Assembly: GCF_051013375.1 (NCBI RefSeq)
Contig: NZ_CP142125.1
Source: Kordia algicida
GTDB taxonomy: Bacteria > Bacteroidota > Bacteroidia > Flavobacteriales > Flavobacteriaceae
DNA length: 64,000 nt
Direction: 5' to 3' (one strand)
Shown piece after piece: positions 31,455-41,203 of this stretch. The notes under the pieces are model-generated. The model saw only the letters and a list, made by a program, of their open reading frames with translations. It did not search any database and was not told the DNA's origin. The translations under genes and the position numbers were made by a program. The stretch's first letter is position 1. Each line of letters begins with the position of its first letter.

Positions 31455-32738
31455 ATGAAACCCAATCAGCTTTCTAAAATATTTCTTGTCACTTTGCTTG
31501 TTACCATTAGTGTTTCAGCATTTTTTACCTATAATTTAGAAACTAAAAAAAGAAGTTTAACGGCAGATAAAATTGAACTATCTGATATAAAATACGGAAT
31601 GTTTAATATTGATGCTTGGGAAGAACAATTTGCCGAAATTATCACCAAAAAACTGAAAGAACTTAAGCTTTCGGGCGATACTAGAAAAGAAGCTCGCGTT
31701 AAGATTCGGACGTTTTTATACGATGCTATCGATAAGTTTGAAGTTGCTTACAAAGCAAAAAACGATCAGAAATCAACTTTTGGTATTTCATTGCGGAATT
31801 TGGGTGCAGAATTCTTTGAAATCTTTGGTGAGCTAAAAAAACATGTTCCTGTCATTACGGAAGATATTCTTGACTTTTTGGAAGATGAAGAAAATCGAGA
31901 AAACATTAAAAACTACATTTTAGCACAAATCAATTCGTATACTGAAGGAACTTTTCAGAAAATAAATTACACGACATACAACAATATTATTGCGAAATAC
32001 AATGCTGAATCTAGTGAAGATTGCCAAACAATCATTTCTCAAAAACAGACAGTTCTTATAACGCAACAAACTACTATCATTCTAGTTTTAATCCTTGCAT
32101 TCATCGGAATATTGAGCTACATTCTTTTTGACAAAAACCCAACAAATTTTAAAATCACGTTATATGTTTTGGCGGCGGTTCATTTGTTGGCTTTGGGTAT
32201 TTTTCTACCAATGATTGCGATCGATGCGCGTATTTCTTCGATGGAATTACAATTGATGGGCGAAGCAATTTCGTTTAAAGATCAGGTGTTGTATTACAAA
32301 AGTAAAAGCATCATGGAAGTTTCGAGCGTAATGCTGTCACAAGGGAAATTTAAAGTCATGTTGGTTGGTATTTTGGTAGTATTATTCAGTGTGATTTTCC
32401 CTGTATCAAAACTTATTTCCAGTGTGTTATTAATTTTTAAACGTTCATTAAAAGACAACAAAATCATTCGTTTTTTAGTATTTAAAAGTGGAAAATGGTC
32501 AATGGCAGATGTTATGGTTGTGGCAATATTCATGTCATATATTGGCTTTACAGGAATCATTTCGAGTCAACTCGGACAATTAGAAAACATCACACAAGAT
32601 GTGGACATTTTAACAACTAATGAATCTAAACTACAAAACGGTTTCTACTTCTTTATGGCATTTGTAATTTTGAGTATTTTTATTTCGCAGAAAATTCAAA
32701 AAATGATCGTAGCAAAAGCTCCAAAAAATACGCTATAG
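31455..32738 (+). CDS. Paraquat-inducible protein A (PqiA)-like membrane protein
   Basis: 427 residues. One N-terminal membrane segment (about 11-26) is followed by a charged, probably periplasmic region of about 170 residues. A PqiA-like membrane domain begins near 200 with four or more helices (LVLILAFIGILSYILF, LAAVHLLALGIFLPMIAI, VMLVGILVVLFSVIFPVSK, MADVMVVAIFMSYIGF). The PqiA-type motif LGIFLPMIAIDAR and the following LMGEAISFKDQVLYYKSKSI support this. PqiA proteins work with MCE proteins in envelope lipid transport, but no pqiB or MCE gene is here. The long N-terminal extension is unusual. Confidence 0.68.
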   Translation: MKPNQLSKIFLVTLLVTISVSAFFTYNLETKKRSLTADKIELSDIKYGMFNIDAWEEQFAEIITKKLKELKLSGDTRKEARVKIRTFLYDAIDKFEVAYKAKNDQKSTFGISLRNLGAEFFEIFGELKKHVPVITEDILDFLEDEENRENIKNYILAQINSYTEGTFQKINYTTYNNIIAKYNAESSEDCQTIISQKQTVLITQQTTIILVLILAFIGILSYILFDKNPTNFKITLYVLAAVHLLALGIFLPMIAIDARISSMELQLMGEAISFKDQVLYYKSKSIMEVSSVMLSQGKFKVMLVGILVVLFSVIFPVSKLISSVLLIFKRSLKDNKIIRFLVFKSGKWSMADVMVVAIFMSYIGFTGIISSQLGQLENITQDVDILTTNESKLQNGFYFFMAFVILSIFISQKIQKMIVAKAPKNTL

Positions 32739-33127
32739 TTGTTCAATAATTACTTTCTAAAAAAAGAAATGTAACTTTTTTCTAAATCCTGACGCAACCA
32801 TTTTCGAGTTTTGTTATCTATTCAATAAAACCGACCCACATGAAGAATGTCAACTTTACCGTTCATTTCCTTTCTATCTCATTATTTATTTTCAAAAAAG
32901 ATAATGATGAATACACAGCAGTTTTGGCAACATAAAAATATTGCGGTTTTTTAATTATTTTCTTTTAAAAAGAGAAAGCCTTTCTGTTTGGTTTGCAGAA
33001 AGGCTTTCGGAGCTTTTTTTTTATTAAATAGTTTGATTGAATCGATGAAGTCTCCTATAAATGATACTTTAAACTAAAAATAAGATAACGTGGCTGAATA
33101 AAATATTCGCTCGTACTTGTTAAAAAA
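32739..33127. other. Intergenic region with bidirectional terminator
   Basis: About 390 AT-rich bases between two convergent genes. The only clear signal is a hairpin with a perfect 13-bp stem, GAAAGCCTTTCTG/CAGAAAGGCTTTC (32974-32986 with 32996-33008), followed by a T tract at 33013-33021. Confidence 0.7.
32974..33021 (+). terminator. Strong hairpin terminator between convergent genes
   Basis: 13-bp perfect stem and 9-base loop with T-rich sequence on the right and A-rich on the left, so it can serve both the PqiA-like gene and the receptor gene ending at 33128. Confidence 0.8.
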
Positions 33128-35773
33128 CTATTCGAGTTGTCTTGATTTAAAGATGTTGTATTTAATAAATTGGTTTCCGCTAATGGTATATTCCCACTTA
33201 CTATCTTTTTTTCGATAGGAAAGTTCCGCTTTTAGGAAGTCATAACTGTTGATCGTTCGTTCTTCATTTTTGTAATTGAAATACGAATAATCTGCCGTAA
33301 AGACATAGCTTTTTAAGAAATACGCATCTACATTTACAAACGGACTGCTAGTTACGAAACGATTGGTATTCATTCCTTGATCGTACTTGTTGATTGATAC
33401 ATTGTACCCAACTTCAATGTTTGGCGCGTTTCTAAAATTTGTACTCAATCGGGTTCTGTAGGCTTGTGTAAATGATTCGTTTACGTTTCTATTTCCATTA
33501 ATTTCCTGATTAAATTTTGATAAGGTCAATGTTCCGCCAACCGAAGCTTTTATTTTTCCAAAAGTACGCTCAAATCGTCCGTTTGCAGAGAAAGTTTCAT
33601 CGGCAAAATTCGAATTGAAAGGTGTAGAAACACTATTGGTACTTAAAATGTCTGGATCGCCTGTGTTTGCTCCTGGAATCGTCAAAAATTGCGAACGATT
33701 TCGAATAGGATCAATTCTTTTATTGTAGTTTACAAACGCAAAAATGTTAGTATAATTGAACAAGTTAAAACTAAAATAGCTCAAATTTACGTTGTGTGAT
33801 AAGGCATTTTCCAACGTTCTATTTCCTCTGTAGAGCGAATTGTAATTGTTAAATACCAAACCTTCCGCCAAATTGTTTACGTCTGTAAAATCAGTTTGCA
33901 TTTGATAGGAAAAATTTAGCGTTTCAGAATCTTTAAATTGCACTAAAATATTCGCATCAGGTAAAAAACGTGTGAATGTATCTTTAAATTTCGAACCAAA
34001 CTGCGTGTTTTTTATACCATACGCATGTGCTGTAATTCCTGGTGTGAACGTGAATTTTCCAGATTTTATCTTGTAATGTAATCCTAAAAATGTATCGCTA
34101 AAATTATAAGTTACATCATTTATCACGTCTTGTTGTGGCGCAATTAAAGGTAATTTACTTCCACTGTCTAATAATTGAAAAATCTCAGAATCAAACTGTT
34201 GCGAACTCAACGTTGTTCCTGCCGTAATGTTAATGTTACTTTTTTGATTCAATACGTACCAATAATCCAATCGTGCGTCAAATTTGTTGGTTTTTACACG
34301 TTTGTCTTGTGCAATGTCTAAAAATGATTGTGTTGTATTTAAATCCAACACATCTGTAAATCGGAATTGTTCGCTTTGCGCCAATCGTGCGTTGTAAAAC
34401 GGATCTTCATCTTGCCATAAATGTTGCGCTTCTAAAGCAAAAATATGATTATCATTGTGCGTGTAATAATAATTTAAATTTTGATTGAAACTAAACGGAT
34501 TCTGCGATTGACGTTCATCAATATCACCTAATAACGAAGAAAAGAAATCCTGCGTTTCTGTTTGTTGTGATACTTTCGTAAAAACATCATAATCCAATTG
34601 ATTGTTGGCGTTTGGCTTGTAACTTGAACTTAGTTTAAACAATCCTAAATCACTTTTTTGTCGCGTATTGGTTCGGGTAATTTCATCTGGCGTACTTTCA
34701 TCAATATAATTGTTAATACTGTTTTCTTCTAATTCCGTTCGTGAACCTGAGTAGATGGCAAAACCACTAATATCCCATGTTTTTTTGGGCGAATAACTAA
34801 AGTTTGCTGCTCCAAATTTTGAATCAATTGATTTGGCTCTGTTGTTTCGTAAGGTTAAAAATCCGATATCGCTTGAAGCCACATTAAAATTTGTTCCTGT
34901 GTTTCTTCCTAAACTTCTCAATCCACCCGAAAACTTAAAATAATCACGTCGTGTAAACGGAATTGCCCCAATATTATTAAAATCGGTAATGATATTGACA
35001 CTGTATTTCGGACTGTAATAAAACAATCTTGGATTTGCAATAAAGCGTTCGTCAGGACCTAAACCTGCCGTAATTTCACCAAACCAAAAGTTTTTCTTTC
35101 CTTCTTTAAGTTTGATATTTATCATCACATTATCTTGATCGTTTCCAAGTCCTTTTAATTGTGAAACTTCGTTACTATTTTTCAGTACTTCCACTTTGTC
35201 TACAGCATCCGCAGGAATGTTTTTGGTTGCCAATTTGCTATCGCCATCAAAAAAATCTTTTCCTTCTACCATTACTTTGGTTACCGTTTTTCCTTCCACT
35301 TCTATTTCGCCATCGTCGGTGACTTCCATTCCGGGTAATTTTTTTATAACGTCTTCTAATTTCTTTTCTGAGCCATTTTTAAAGGAATCTGCATTGTAAA
35401 CAATCGTATCTCCTTTAATAGTTACAGGCATTTCATACGTGAGTTCAACAGCATCCAGACTTTCATCTTTTTGCATGATAAAATCCTTTTTGATAGCTAC
35501 TTCTTTCGTTGTAATAGAATCATTGATTGTTGCCAAACCAATAAAACTTACTTTGATGGCATACGTTGTATTTTTCTTTAGTGCGAGTCTAAAACGACCT
35601 TCATTATTGGTAATTCCGTATGATTCTAGTGCGTTTGTTGCTTTATTTAGAGCAATTACATTGGCGAGTTCTAGTGGTTTTCCCAAAGAATCTTTTACGA
35701 CACCTTCAAATTCAATTTGGGCAATAGTTGTCTGTGCCGTGAAACACAGCAGTAGCAGTAATATATTTTTCAT
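33128..35773 (-). CDS. Outer-membrane beta-barrel receptor of TonB-dependent type with carboxypeptidase-like regulatory domain
   Basis: 881 residues. Signal peptide MKNILLLLLCFTAQTTIAQ, then a carboxypeptidase-regulatory-like beta sandwich (about 20-100, GVVKDSLGKPLELANVIALN). A plug-like domain follows (about 130-225, KLEDVIKKLPGMEVTDDGEIEVEGK and VEVLKNSNEVSQLKGLGND). The rest is a long barrel with alternating aromatic strands. It belongs to the OMP_b-brl_3 group of receptors without a SusD partner. Two GLPGLI genes lie directly upstream on the same strand, a common pairing in flavobacteria, so the three may form a functional unit. Substrate unknown. Confidence 0.85.
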   Translation of the reverse strand: MKNILLLLLCFTAQTTIAQIEFEGVVKDSLGKPLELANVIALNKATNALESYGITNNEGRFRLALKKNTTYAIKVSFIGLATINDSITTKEVAIKKDFIMQKDESLDAVELTYEMPVTIKGDTIVYNADSFKNGSEKKLEDVIKKLPGMEVTDDGEIEVEGKTVTKVMVEGKDFFDGDSKLATKNIPADAVDKVEVLKNSNEVSQLKGLGNDQDNVMINIKLKEGKKNFWFGEITAGLGPDERFIANPRLFYYSPKYSVNIITDFNNIGAIPFTRRDYFKFSGGLRSLGRNTGTNFNVASSDIGFLTLRNNRAKSIDSKFGAANFSYSPKKTWDISGFAIYSGSRTELEENSINNYIDESTPDEITRTNTRQKSDLGLFKLSSSYKPNANNQLDYDVFTKVSQQTETQDFFSSLLGDIDERQSQNPFSFNQNLNYYYTHNDNHIFALEAQHLWQDEDPFYNARLAQSEQFRFTDVLDLNTTQSFLDIAQDKRVKTNKFDARLDYWYVLNQKSNINITAGTTLSSQQFDSEIFQLLDSGSKLPLIAPQQDVINDVTYNFSDTFLGLHYKIKSGKFTFTPGITAHAYGIKNTQFGSKFKDTFTRFLPDANILVQFKDSETLNFSYQMQTDFTDVNNLAEGLVFNNYNSLYRGNRTLENALSHNVNLSYFSFNLFNYTNIFAFVNYNKRIDPIRNRSQFLTIPGANTGDPDILSTNSVSTPFNSNFADETFSANGRFERTFGKIKASVGGTLTLSKFNQEINGNRNVNESFTQAYRTRLSTNFRNAPNIEVGYNVSINKYDQGMNTNRFVTSSPFVNVDAYFLKSYVFTADYSYFNYKNEERTINSYDFLKAELSYRKKDSKWEYTISGNQFIKYNIFKSRQLE

Positions 35774-35813
35774 TGATGTAGTTTTCTGATTAGTTGGTCA
35801 GTTGCAAAAAGGT

Positions 35814-36701
35814 TTAGCCTCTGCCTCTACCTCTGCCGCCGCGACCACGACCGCGATACATGTCGCGCATTTCTTTCATTTTGTTTTTTACAATTTCATT
35901 GTATTCTTTTCGGGTAACTTCTTTCCCTTTTGTAGGTGCTTCAATCGGTTCTTTTTCTCCTGGATTCATCACAATTTTAGAACATAAAATAGTAGTTTTA
36001 TATGCGTTTACTTCTAAAATTAATCCTGGCAATCCCCAATATTCTCCAGGTCCTTGATTGATAGGAATATCAAGTGTATACCAAGCGGTTACTAAAACTT
36101 CTTTCGGAATATCAACTTGACTAAACGGATCTTTTGCCGCTTTGATAGAATCTTGTTTTTTTTCTTCCGCTGTTTTTTCGTTGTTTCTATCTCTCCTTCT
36201 CGGACGCATTTTGCTGAAATCGAGTTCGTCCACTTTTTTAAGTGCAGTTGCTTTAAAACAAAGGTATTTTCCAATTTGTTTGGTTTCGCCTTCCATTTTC
36301 CATTCTAATTTTGGCAAGCTGTCTTTGATAAGGAATTTTTTTCCAAAGAATTCTTTCGTTTCCATAATTACGCCATCTCTAACATCTTTGTATTGGTTTC
36401 CTTGTGAAAAACTGCCCATCATCATACGTCCAAATCCGCCTCTACCACCTTGTCCTGGTGCTTCAATTTTTTCTTCTTCTTTGTATGTGGATGCTGTTTG
36501 ATTAAAATCAAGAATATATACTTTTTCCAAAAATCCTTTCATACGTTCTTGGATTCGCTTTTTTTGCTCTGCTGACATTTCGCGTCCGCCCCAATTCATG
36601 TCCATCGTCGTTTTAGACTGATAATATGCTTTTCCTTGAAAATTTTGAGCAAATACGCCTGTTGTGCATAAAACTAAGCTCCAAAGTATTAATTGTTTCA
36701 T
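35814..36701 (-). CDS. GLPGLI family protein with RG-rich tail
   Basis: 295 residues with signal peptide (MKQLILWSLVLCTTGVFAQ). The family signature YWGLPGLILEVN lies near 220, with TAWYTLDIPINQGPGEYWG before it and a preceding GKKFLIKDSLPKLEWKMEGE. The last 20 residues are a run of RG/RGG units, preceded by KEYNEIVKNKMKEMRD. GLPGLI proteins are exported Bacteroidota proteins of unknown function, often near TonB-type receptors. The next gene upstream is a clear paralog. It is 40 bases from the receptor gene. Confidence 0.88.
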   Translation of the reverse strand: MKQLILWSLVLCTTGVFAQNFQGKAYYQSKTTMDMNWGGREMSAEQKKRIQERMKGFLEKVYILDFNQTASTYKEEEKIEAPGQGGRGGFGRMMMGSFSQGNQYKDVRDGVIMETKEFFGKKFLIKDSLPKLEWKMEGETKQIGKYLCFKATALKKVDELDFSKMRPRRRDRNNEKTAEEKKQDSIKAAKDPFSQVDIPKEVLVTAWYTLDIPINQGPGEYWGLPGLILEVNAYKTTILCSKIVMNPGEKEPIEAPTKGKEVTRKEYNEIVKNKMKEMRDMYRGRGRGGRGRGRG

Positions 36702-36907
36702 TCCTTAAGTCTTTATATTTATTGTTTTGCTACTTCTTTAGTAGGTAACAGCGTAAAAAGTTACACTTTTTAACTTCATTAAGACCTTAGTTTCTTGATT
36801 CAGTTTAATCTTTTTCCGTTAAAGTTTTCTTAAAAAGACTTTTTAAACGTAGTTTTAGTAAGGTTTTGATCGTTTTTGGTTTTACTTTTTCTTTTGTTGA
36901 AAAGTTT

Positions 36908-37759
36908 TTATCCTCCAATTTCAATTCTAATTTCATTGCCATCGCCTCTACCATTTCCGCGATAACGTTCCATCATTTCTTTAGATTTCTTTTCCATGAT
37001 TTCTTGAAATTTTGCTTGGTTTACTTTTTTACCTTTTGTAGGCTCTTTGATGCTAACTTTATTTTTTGGATTGAGCACAATTTTGCTACAAACAATCGTT
37101 TGTGTTCCATCATTTACTTCTAGTATTAAACCTGGTAATCCCCAATACATTTCTGGTCCAGAATTTACAGGAATGTCTAATGTATACCAAGCGGTTACCG
37201 TAACATTTTCTTTGGTAGTTTTCTTGTCATCGCTATCATCATTTACAGAAAATGACGTTATTTTTTCAACTTCAATTGTACGTGTAGCTTTGTAACATTG
37301 GTATTGTCCGATGAATTTTGTTTCGCTTCCCAACTTCCATTCTTTATTTTCCAATTTGTCTTGAACTAAGAACTTTTTACCTAAGATTTCTTGTTGATTT
37401 GCGTATCGGTTTTCTTTGGTATTTTTATACAAAGTAGCCGATTGTCCATCGCCTACTACCATAATTTGCATTCCGCTAGTTTTTGGTGTTGGTGCTGCTA
37501 ATTTTTCTTCTTGTTTGTATAAAGATTCATAAGGTGTAAATGTGAGTGTGTACTCTTTTTGAAACTGTTTTTGCAGCATTGCGTTTAGTTTTTCCTGCAT
37601 TTCTTTGTTAATTCCTTGACTTGTAGCAATGCTATCCATTTTAAAGTCCATTTTCATGCTGGTTTTGTACGTAGCAACTCCTTGAAAGTCTTGTGCATTT
37701 AGAAAAGCATTAACCATCATGAAGACAAATACAATGATTGTTTTTGTATAGTTTTTCAT
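36908..37759 (-). CDS. GLPGLI family protein (paralog)
   Basis: 283 residues. Signal peptide is followed by QDFQGVATYKTSMKMDFK, matching NFQGKAYYQSKTTMDMN of the neighbour. The signature MYWGLPGLILEVND is near 205. The C-terminus ends RYRGNGRGDGNEIRIEIGG, a shorter Arg/Gly tail than in the neighbour. The 206-base gap to the next gene has no terminator, so joint transcription is likely. Confidence 0.88.
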   Translation of the reverse strand: MKNYTKTIIVFVFMMVNAFLNAQDFQGVATYKTSMKMDFKMDSIATSQGINKEMQEKLNAMLQKQFQKEYTLTFTPYESLYKQEEKLAAPTPKTSGMQIMVVGDGQSATLYKNTKENRYANQQEILGKKFLVQDKLENKEWKLGSETKFIGQYQCYKATRTIEVEKITSFSVNDDSDDKKTTKENVTVTAWYTLDIPVNSGPEMYWGLPGLILEVNDGTQTIVCSKIVLNPKNKVSIKEPTKGKKVNQAKFQEIMEKKSKEMMERYRGNGRGDGNEIRIEIGG

Positions 37760-37851
37760 AAGTATTTTATGTTTTTAGTTTTTTGATGCTACAAATATGA
37801 AACAGAAAATTATACATTTCAGTTAATGAACGTTAACGAGTGTTAAACACA

Positions 37852-37888
37852 AAAAAGTCTTTACAGTTTATGCAAAGACTTTTTTTTA
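37852..37888 (-). terminator. Terminator downstream of the small membrane protein gene
   Basis: AAAGTCTTT (37854-37862) with AAAGACTTT (37874-37882), flanked by A and T runs. It lies between the membrane protein gene ending at 38067 and the GLPGLI gene beginning at 37759. Confidence 0.7.
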
Positions 37889-38066
37889 AAATTTATGTTA
37901 CCATTTTATTCTAAAAGATTTTTAATAACATTTTTCGTATTAGTTAGTACAATTTTCCGATCAGTTTCCATATCTCCTAAATAACGAATGGTGTCATTTT
38001 TTATAATCATTAAGTATAAAAGTTATATCAAACTTGCGTTAAGTAAAAATCAGACACTTTGTATGA

Positions 38067-38552
38067 TTACATATTCACTTCTTTTTTATCTATCTTAAAA
38101 TAAGTTATTTCAGCAACCTTTTTGTTTTTAGTTGTTTCGATACCATAGTAATCTTGAATCAAATTTGGACGCACAAAAAAGGTTATAAATAGTATCAATA
38201 ATGGGAAATATAAAAAATGTAATTTTTGCTTTCCTGCCAAACTTCCCATAAACTCACTCAAAGGCATCATGAAAACATATAAAATTGCTCCTATTATTAT
38301 TGTTGATTTATTAAAAATAAAAAAGTGAAATATAAATATTAAAGTCAACATTAATGACATACTAATATCTTTAGTCTTTGATGGTCTTTTTCGAGCTACT
38401 ATGTATGAAGACAAAAATAATGTAGTACAAATGGCTAAAAACATATAAGCTTTGTGTTCATTAAAAATAATTCCGTAGAAAAAGAAGATACAAACTCCCA
38501 AGATTGAGTTTAATGCATATTTTACATAAATACTTAATGTTTCTTTTTTCAT
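38067..38552 (-). CDS. Hypothetical membrane protein
   Basis: 161 residues from the ATG at 38552, chosen because MKKETLSIYVKYALNSILGV is a normal beginning and the upstream extension is irregular. About five hydrophobic segments fill the protein (ILGVCIFFFYGIIF, AYMFLAICTTLFLSSYIVA, ISMSLMLTLIFIFHFFIF, IIIGAILYVFMMPLSEFMG, LYFPLLILFITFFV). The tail is soluble and charged (TKNKKVAEITYFKIDKKE). I do not recognise the family. It is unusually AT-rich compared with its neighbours. Confidence 0.65.
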   Translation of the reverse strand: MKKETLSIYVKYALNSILGVCIFFFYGIIFNEHKAYMFLAICTTLFLSSYIVARKRPSKTKDISMSLMLTLIFIFHFFIFNKSTIIIGAILYVFMMPLSEFMGSLAGKQKLHFLYFPLLILFITFFVRPNLIQDYYGIETTKNKKVAEITYFKIDKKEVNM

Positions 38553-38741
38553 ATTGTTTTGGTTTAAAAAATTAACAACTAGCACAATATAGTAAATTTT
38601 CAATATACTTTTCTTACTAAGTTTATTTTATTTTTCTGTCATTAAATCGTCATTCCTACATGTAGTTTTTTGTTAACGAGTGTTAAGTGATACGTTATTA
38701 TCGCAAAGAACTTCTTACTTTTGATTTGTAATCACAACAAA

Positions 38742-40217
38742 ATGAAGCAACAACGTTCTTCTTGGATCTTATACGCCATTATCGCTACGATAGCGATCAC
38801 TATTGCCGTACAGATTTATTGGAATTTTAAAAATTATCAAGTCAACAAACAACAGTTTATCAATCAGGTGCAAATTAGTTTGGATAATGCTGTAGAAGCG
38901 TATTATGCCGATTATGCCAAACGCGAAAAAATGATGATGATTACCATGGAAGGCACAAACTCCATGAACAATCCGAAGGTACTTGAGAAGCTCCGCGATG
39001 TGAATTTTGATTCTATTTTTGACATAGTAGAACAACGATTTTTTAAGCATTCAGATTCTGTAATTATCGATAAAACCATCCGAGATCATTTTAGCTCTGA
39101 TTCTTCAGACGTATTGATTGATTTGAAAAAAAAATATTCAGTTCCAAAATTGTTAAGAAATAGAGACAGCATTCGTTTTTTCGATCAAATTTCATCATTA
39201 TATATTTCAATTTCAGAAGATTCTTTAAATTTTGACAAACTGAAATCATTTTTAGATACTGAATTGAATAGAAAGCAAATAGCCATTCCTTATCAGTTAC
39301 AATTGTCAATAAATGATAAGATTGTTGGCGAAATTGGAACTGAAAATTTACCCGATAAAGTGCTACAAACTTTTTCAAAATCTGCGTATCAAAAACCTGG
39401 AGAAAAGTTGCGCTTGCAATTTGCAAACATTACCAAAACTGTATGGAGAAAAAGCCTGTTAGGCATCTTGTTATCTACTTTTTTATCGCTAGCAATTATT
39501 AGTTCTTTATTGTATTTGTTACGTGTTATTCGTCGCCAAAAAGAGTTGGCTGAAATTAAAAATGACTTGATTAGCAATATTACACACGAATTTAAAACGC
39601 CCATTACAACGATTTCTACTGCTTTGGAAGCGATTCAACATTTTGGTGCGATTAAAGATCCCGAAAAAACACAAAAATATTTAGCTATTTCTGATAAACA
39701 ATTGAAAAAGTTACATATCATGGTAGAGAAATTGTTAGAAACAGCTACGCTCGATAGTGAAAAATTGTTATTGAAAAAAGAACAGTTAGACATCGTTGAT
39801 TTCGTGGAAAAAATAACTGAGAAACAACGGACATTTTCTACAAAGAAAACACTTTCTTTCCGAAGTAATATTGACAGTTTAACTGCTGAGATTGATCCTT
39901 TTCATTTTGAAAATTCCATTACGAATCTGATTGACAATGCACTAAAATATGGTGGAAATACGATTGAAGTTAATGTCTCTAAAGTATTAGAAACGATAGA
40001 AATTACGGTGACTGACAATGGAAATACGATTGATAAATCGCAACGCGAAAAGATTTTCGATCAATTTTACCGAATTCCGAAAGGAAACACTCACGATGTA
40101 AAAGGTTTTGGAATTGGATTGTATTACACGAAAAAAATTATTGAAAAACACAACGGAACGATTCAGTTAGTTCCTGACGCAAATCACACTATTTTTAAAA
40201 TTAAGCTCATCGGATGA
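38742..40217 (+). CDS. Sensor histidine kinase
   Basis: 491 residues from the ATG at 38742 (an in-frame TTG at 38721 is less likely). TM1 about 8-27 (ILYAIIATIAITIAVQIYW) and TM2 about 230-252 (LLGILLSTFLSLAIISSLLYL) frame a periplasmic sensor region of about 200 residues without a recognised domain. The H box is ISNITHEFKTPITTI near 281, the N box NSITNLIDNALKYGGN near 392, and the G2 box GFGIGLYYTKKI near 460. The G1 box reads DNGNTI, where most kinases have DNGxGI. It overlaps the response regulator gene by 4 bases (ATGA). Confidence 0.93.
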   Translation: MKQQRSSWILYAIIATIAITIAVQIYWNFKNYQVNKQQFINQVQISLDNAVEAYYADYAKREKMMMITMEGTNSMNNPKVLEKLRDVNFDSIFDIVEQRFFKHSDSVIIDKTIRDHFSSDSSDVLIDLKKKYSVPKLLRNRDSIRFFDQISSLYISISEDSLNFDKLKSFLDTELNRKQIAIPYQLQLSINDKIVGEIGTENLPDKVLQTFSKSAYQKPGEKLRLQFANITKTVWRKSLLGILLSTFLSLAIISSLLYLLRVIRRQKELAEIKNDLISNITHEFKTPITTISTALEAIQHFGAIKDPEKTQKYLAISDKQLKKLHIMVEKLLETATLDSEKLLLKKEQLDIVDFVEKITEKQRTFSTKKTLSFRSNIDSLTAEIDPFHFENSITNLIDNALKYGGNTIEVNVSKVLETIEITVTDNGNTIDKSQREKIFDQFYRIPKGNTHDVKGFGIGLYYTKKIIEKHNGTIQLVPDANHTIFKIKLIG

Positions 40218-40897
40218 AAAAAAATACGATAAAATTATTGTTGGCAGAAGACGAACCTGCATTGGGACAAATTGTAAAGGAAAGCTTAGAATCACGTGAT
40301 TTTGAAGTGTTTTTATGTGAAAATGGTGAGGAAGCATGGAGAATTTATCAAAAAGTTCAACCTGAAATTTTAGTGTTGGATGTCATGATGCCGAAGAAAG
40401 ATGGTTTTACGTTGGCGCAAGAAATCCGACAAGAAAATGCCACGATTCCTATTATTTTTTTAACAGCAAAATCGCAAGTAAAAGATGTGGTAGAAGGTTT
40501 TCAACATGGCGGAAACGACTATTTGAAAAAACCATTTAGCATGGAAGAATTGATTGTGCGCATTCACGCCTTGTTAGATCGAATTCATGTAAAACAAGAC
40601 GAAACGCAAATTCCTATTGGAAAATATATCTTCAATCATACGCAACAACAATTAATTTGGGAAGCAACTCCGATGCAACTCACACACAGAGAATCTGAAT
40701 TGCTTTTTTACTTATCGAAAAAACGAAATGCAATATTAGATCGTACGTTTATTTTAAAAAAACTTTGGGGCGATGATGATTTTTTTAACGCGCGAAGTAT
40801 GGATGTTTTTATCACAAAACTCCGCAAGAAACTGAAAAATGATCCTGAAATTCAAATCGTAAATGTGCGTGGTTTTGGGTATAAGTTGATTTGCTAG
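40214..40897 (+). CDS. OmpR-family response regulator
   Basis: 227 residues. Receiver domain 1-120 with acidic pocket AEDEP, phosphoacceptor Asp in LVLDVMMPKKDGF near 57, and Lys in KKPFSMEEL near 107. The winged-helix DNA-binding domain is about 130-227 (LTHRESELLFYLSKK, RSMDVFITKLRKKLKND, IVNVRGFGYKLIC). It is coupled to the kinase by a 4-base overlap. Targets unknown; the divergent GLPGLI/receptor block nearby is one possibility. Confidence 0.95.
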   Translation: MKKNTIKLLLAEDEPALGQIVKESLESRDFEVFLCENGEEAWRIYQKVQPEILVLDVMMPKKDGFTLAQEIRQENATIPIIFLTAKSQVKDVVEGFQHGGNDYLKKPFSMEELIVRIHALLDRIHVKQDETQIPIGKYIFNHTQQQLIWEATPMQLTHRESELLFYLSKKRNAILDRTFILKKLWGDDDFFNARSMDVFITKLRKKLKNDPEIQIVNVRGFGYKLIC

Positions 40898-41203
40898 TTT
40901 TTTTTAGATCGCTTTGCTTTTGGATTTGTTTGAGATGTTTTTTACGATTTGTGAAGTTGAAATTGAACTCGAACTCGAAACACCAAAACGTCAGTTCGAG
41001 TGTTTTTTCGGAGAGCAACATAGAAAAATGTATCGAAAACTACTCGTTTACGCACATTTTCAAATTAAATCATTATCAAGAAACAAACAGATTGCCACGA
41101 ATTTATTCAAAATTCTCGCAAAGACGTTTCAGATACATTGATACATTAGCAAATTAATTTATTGTTACATTAAAAACGGTTCATTTTTTGTAATTTGTCA
41201 GCC
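40898..41203. other. Intergenic region with palindromic remnants
   Basis: About 305 bases. A GAACTCGAA...TTCGAGTG inverted repeat (about 40963-41003) and further CGAAAAC-type motifs resemble the small dispersed palindromes of this genome. Short ORFs cross it in several frames without coding character. Confidence 0.45.
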
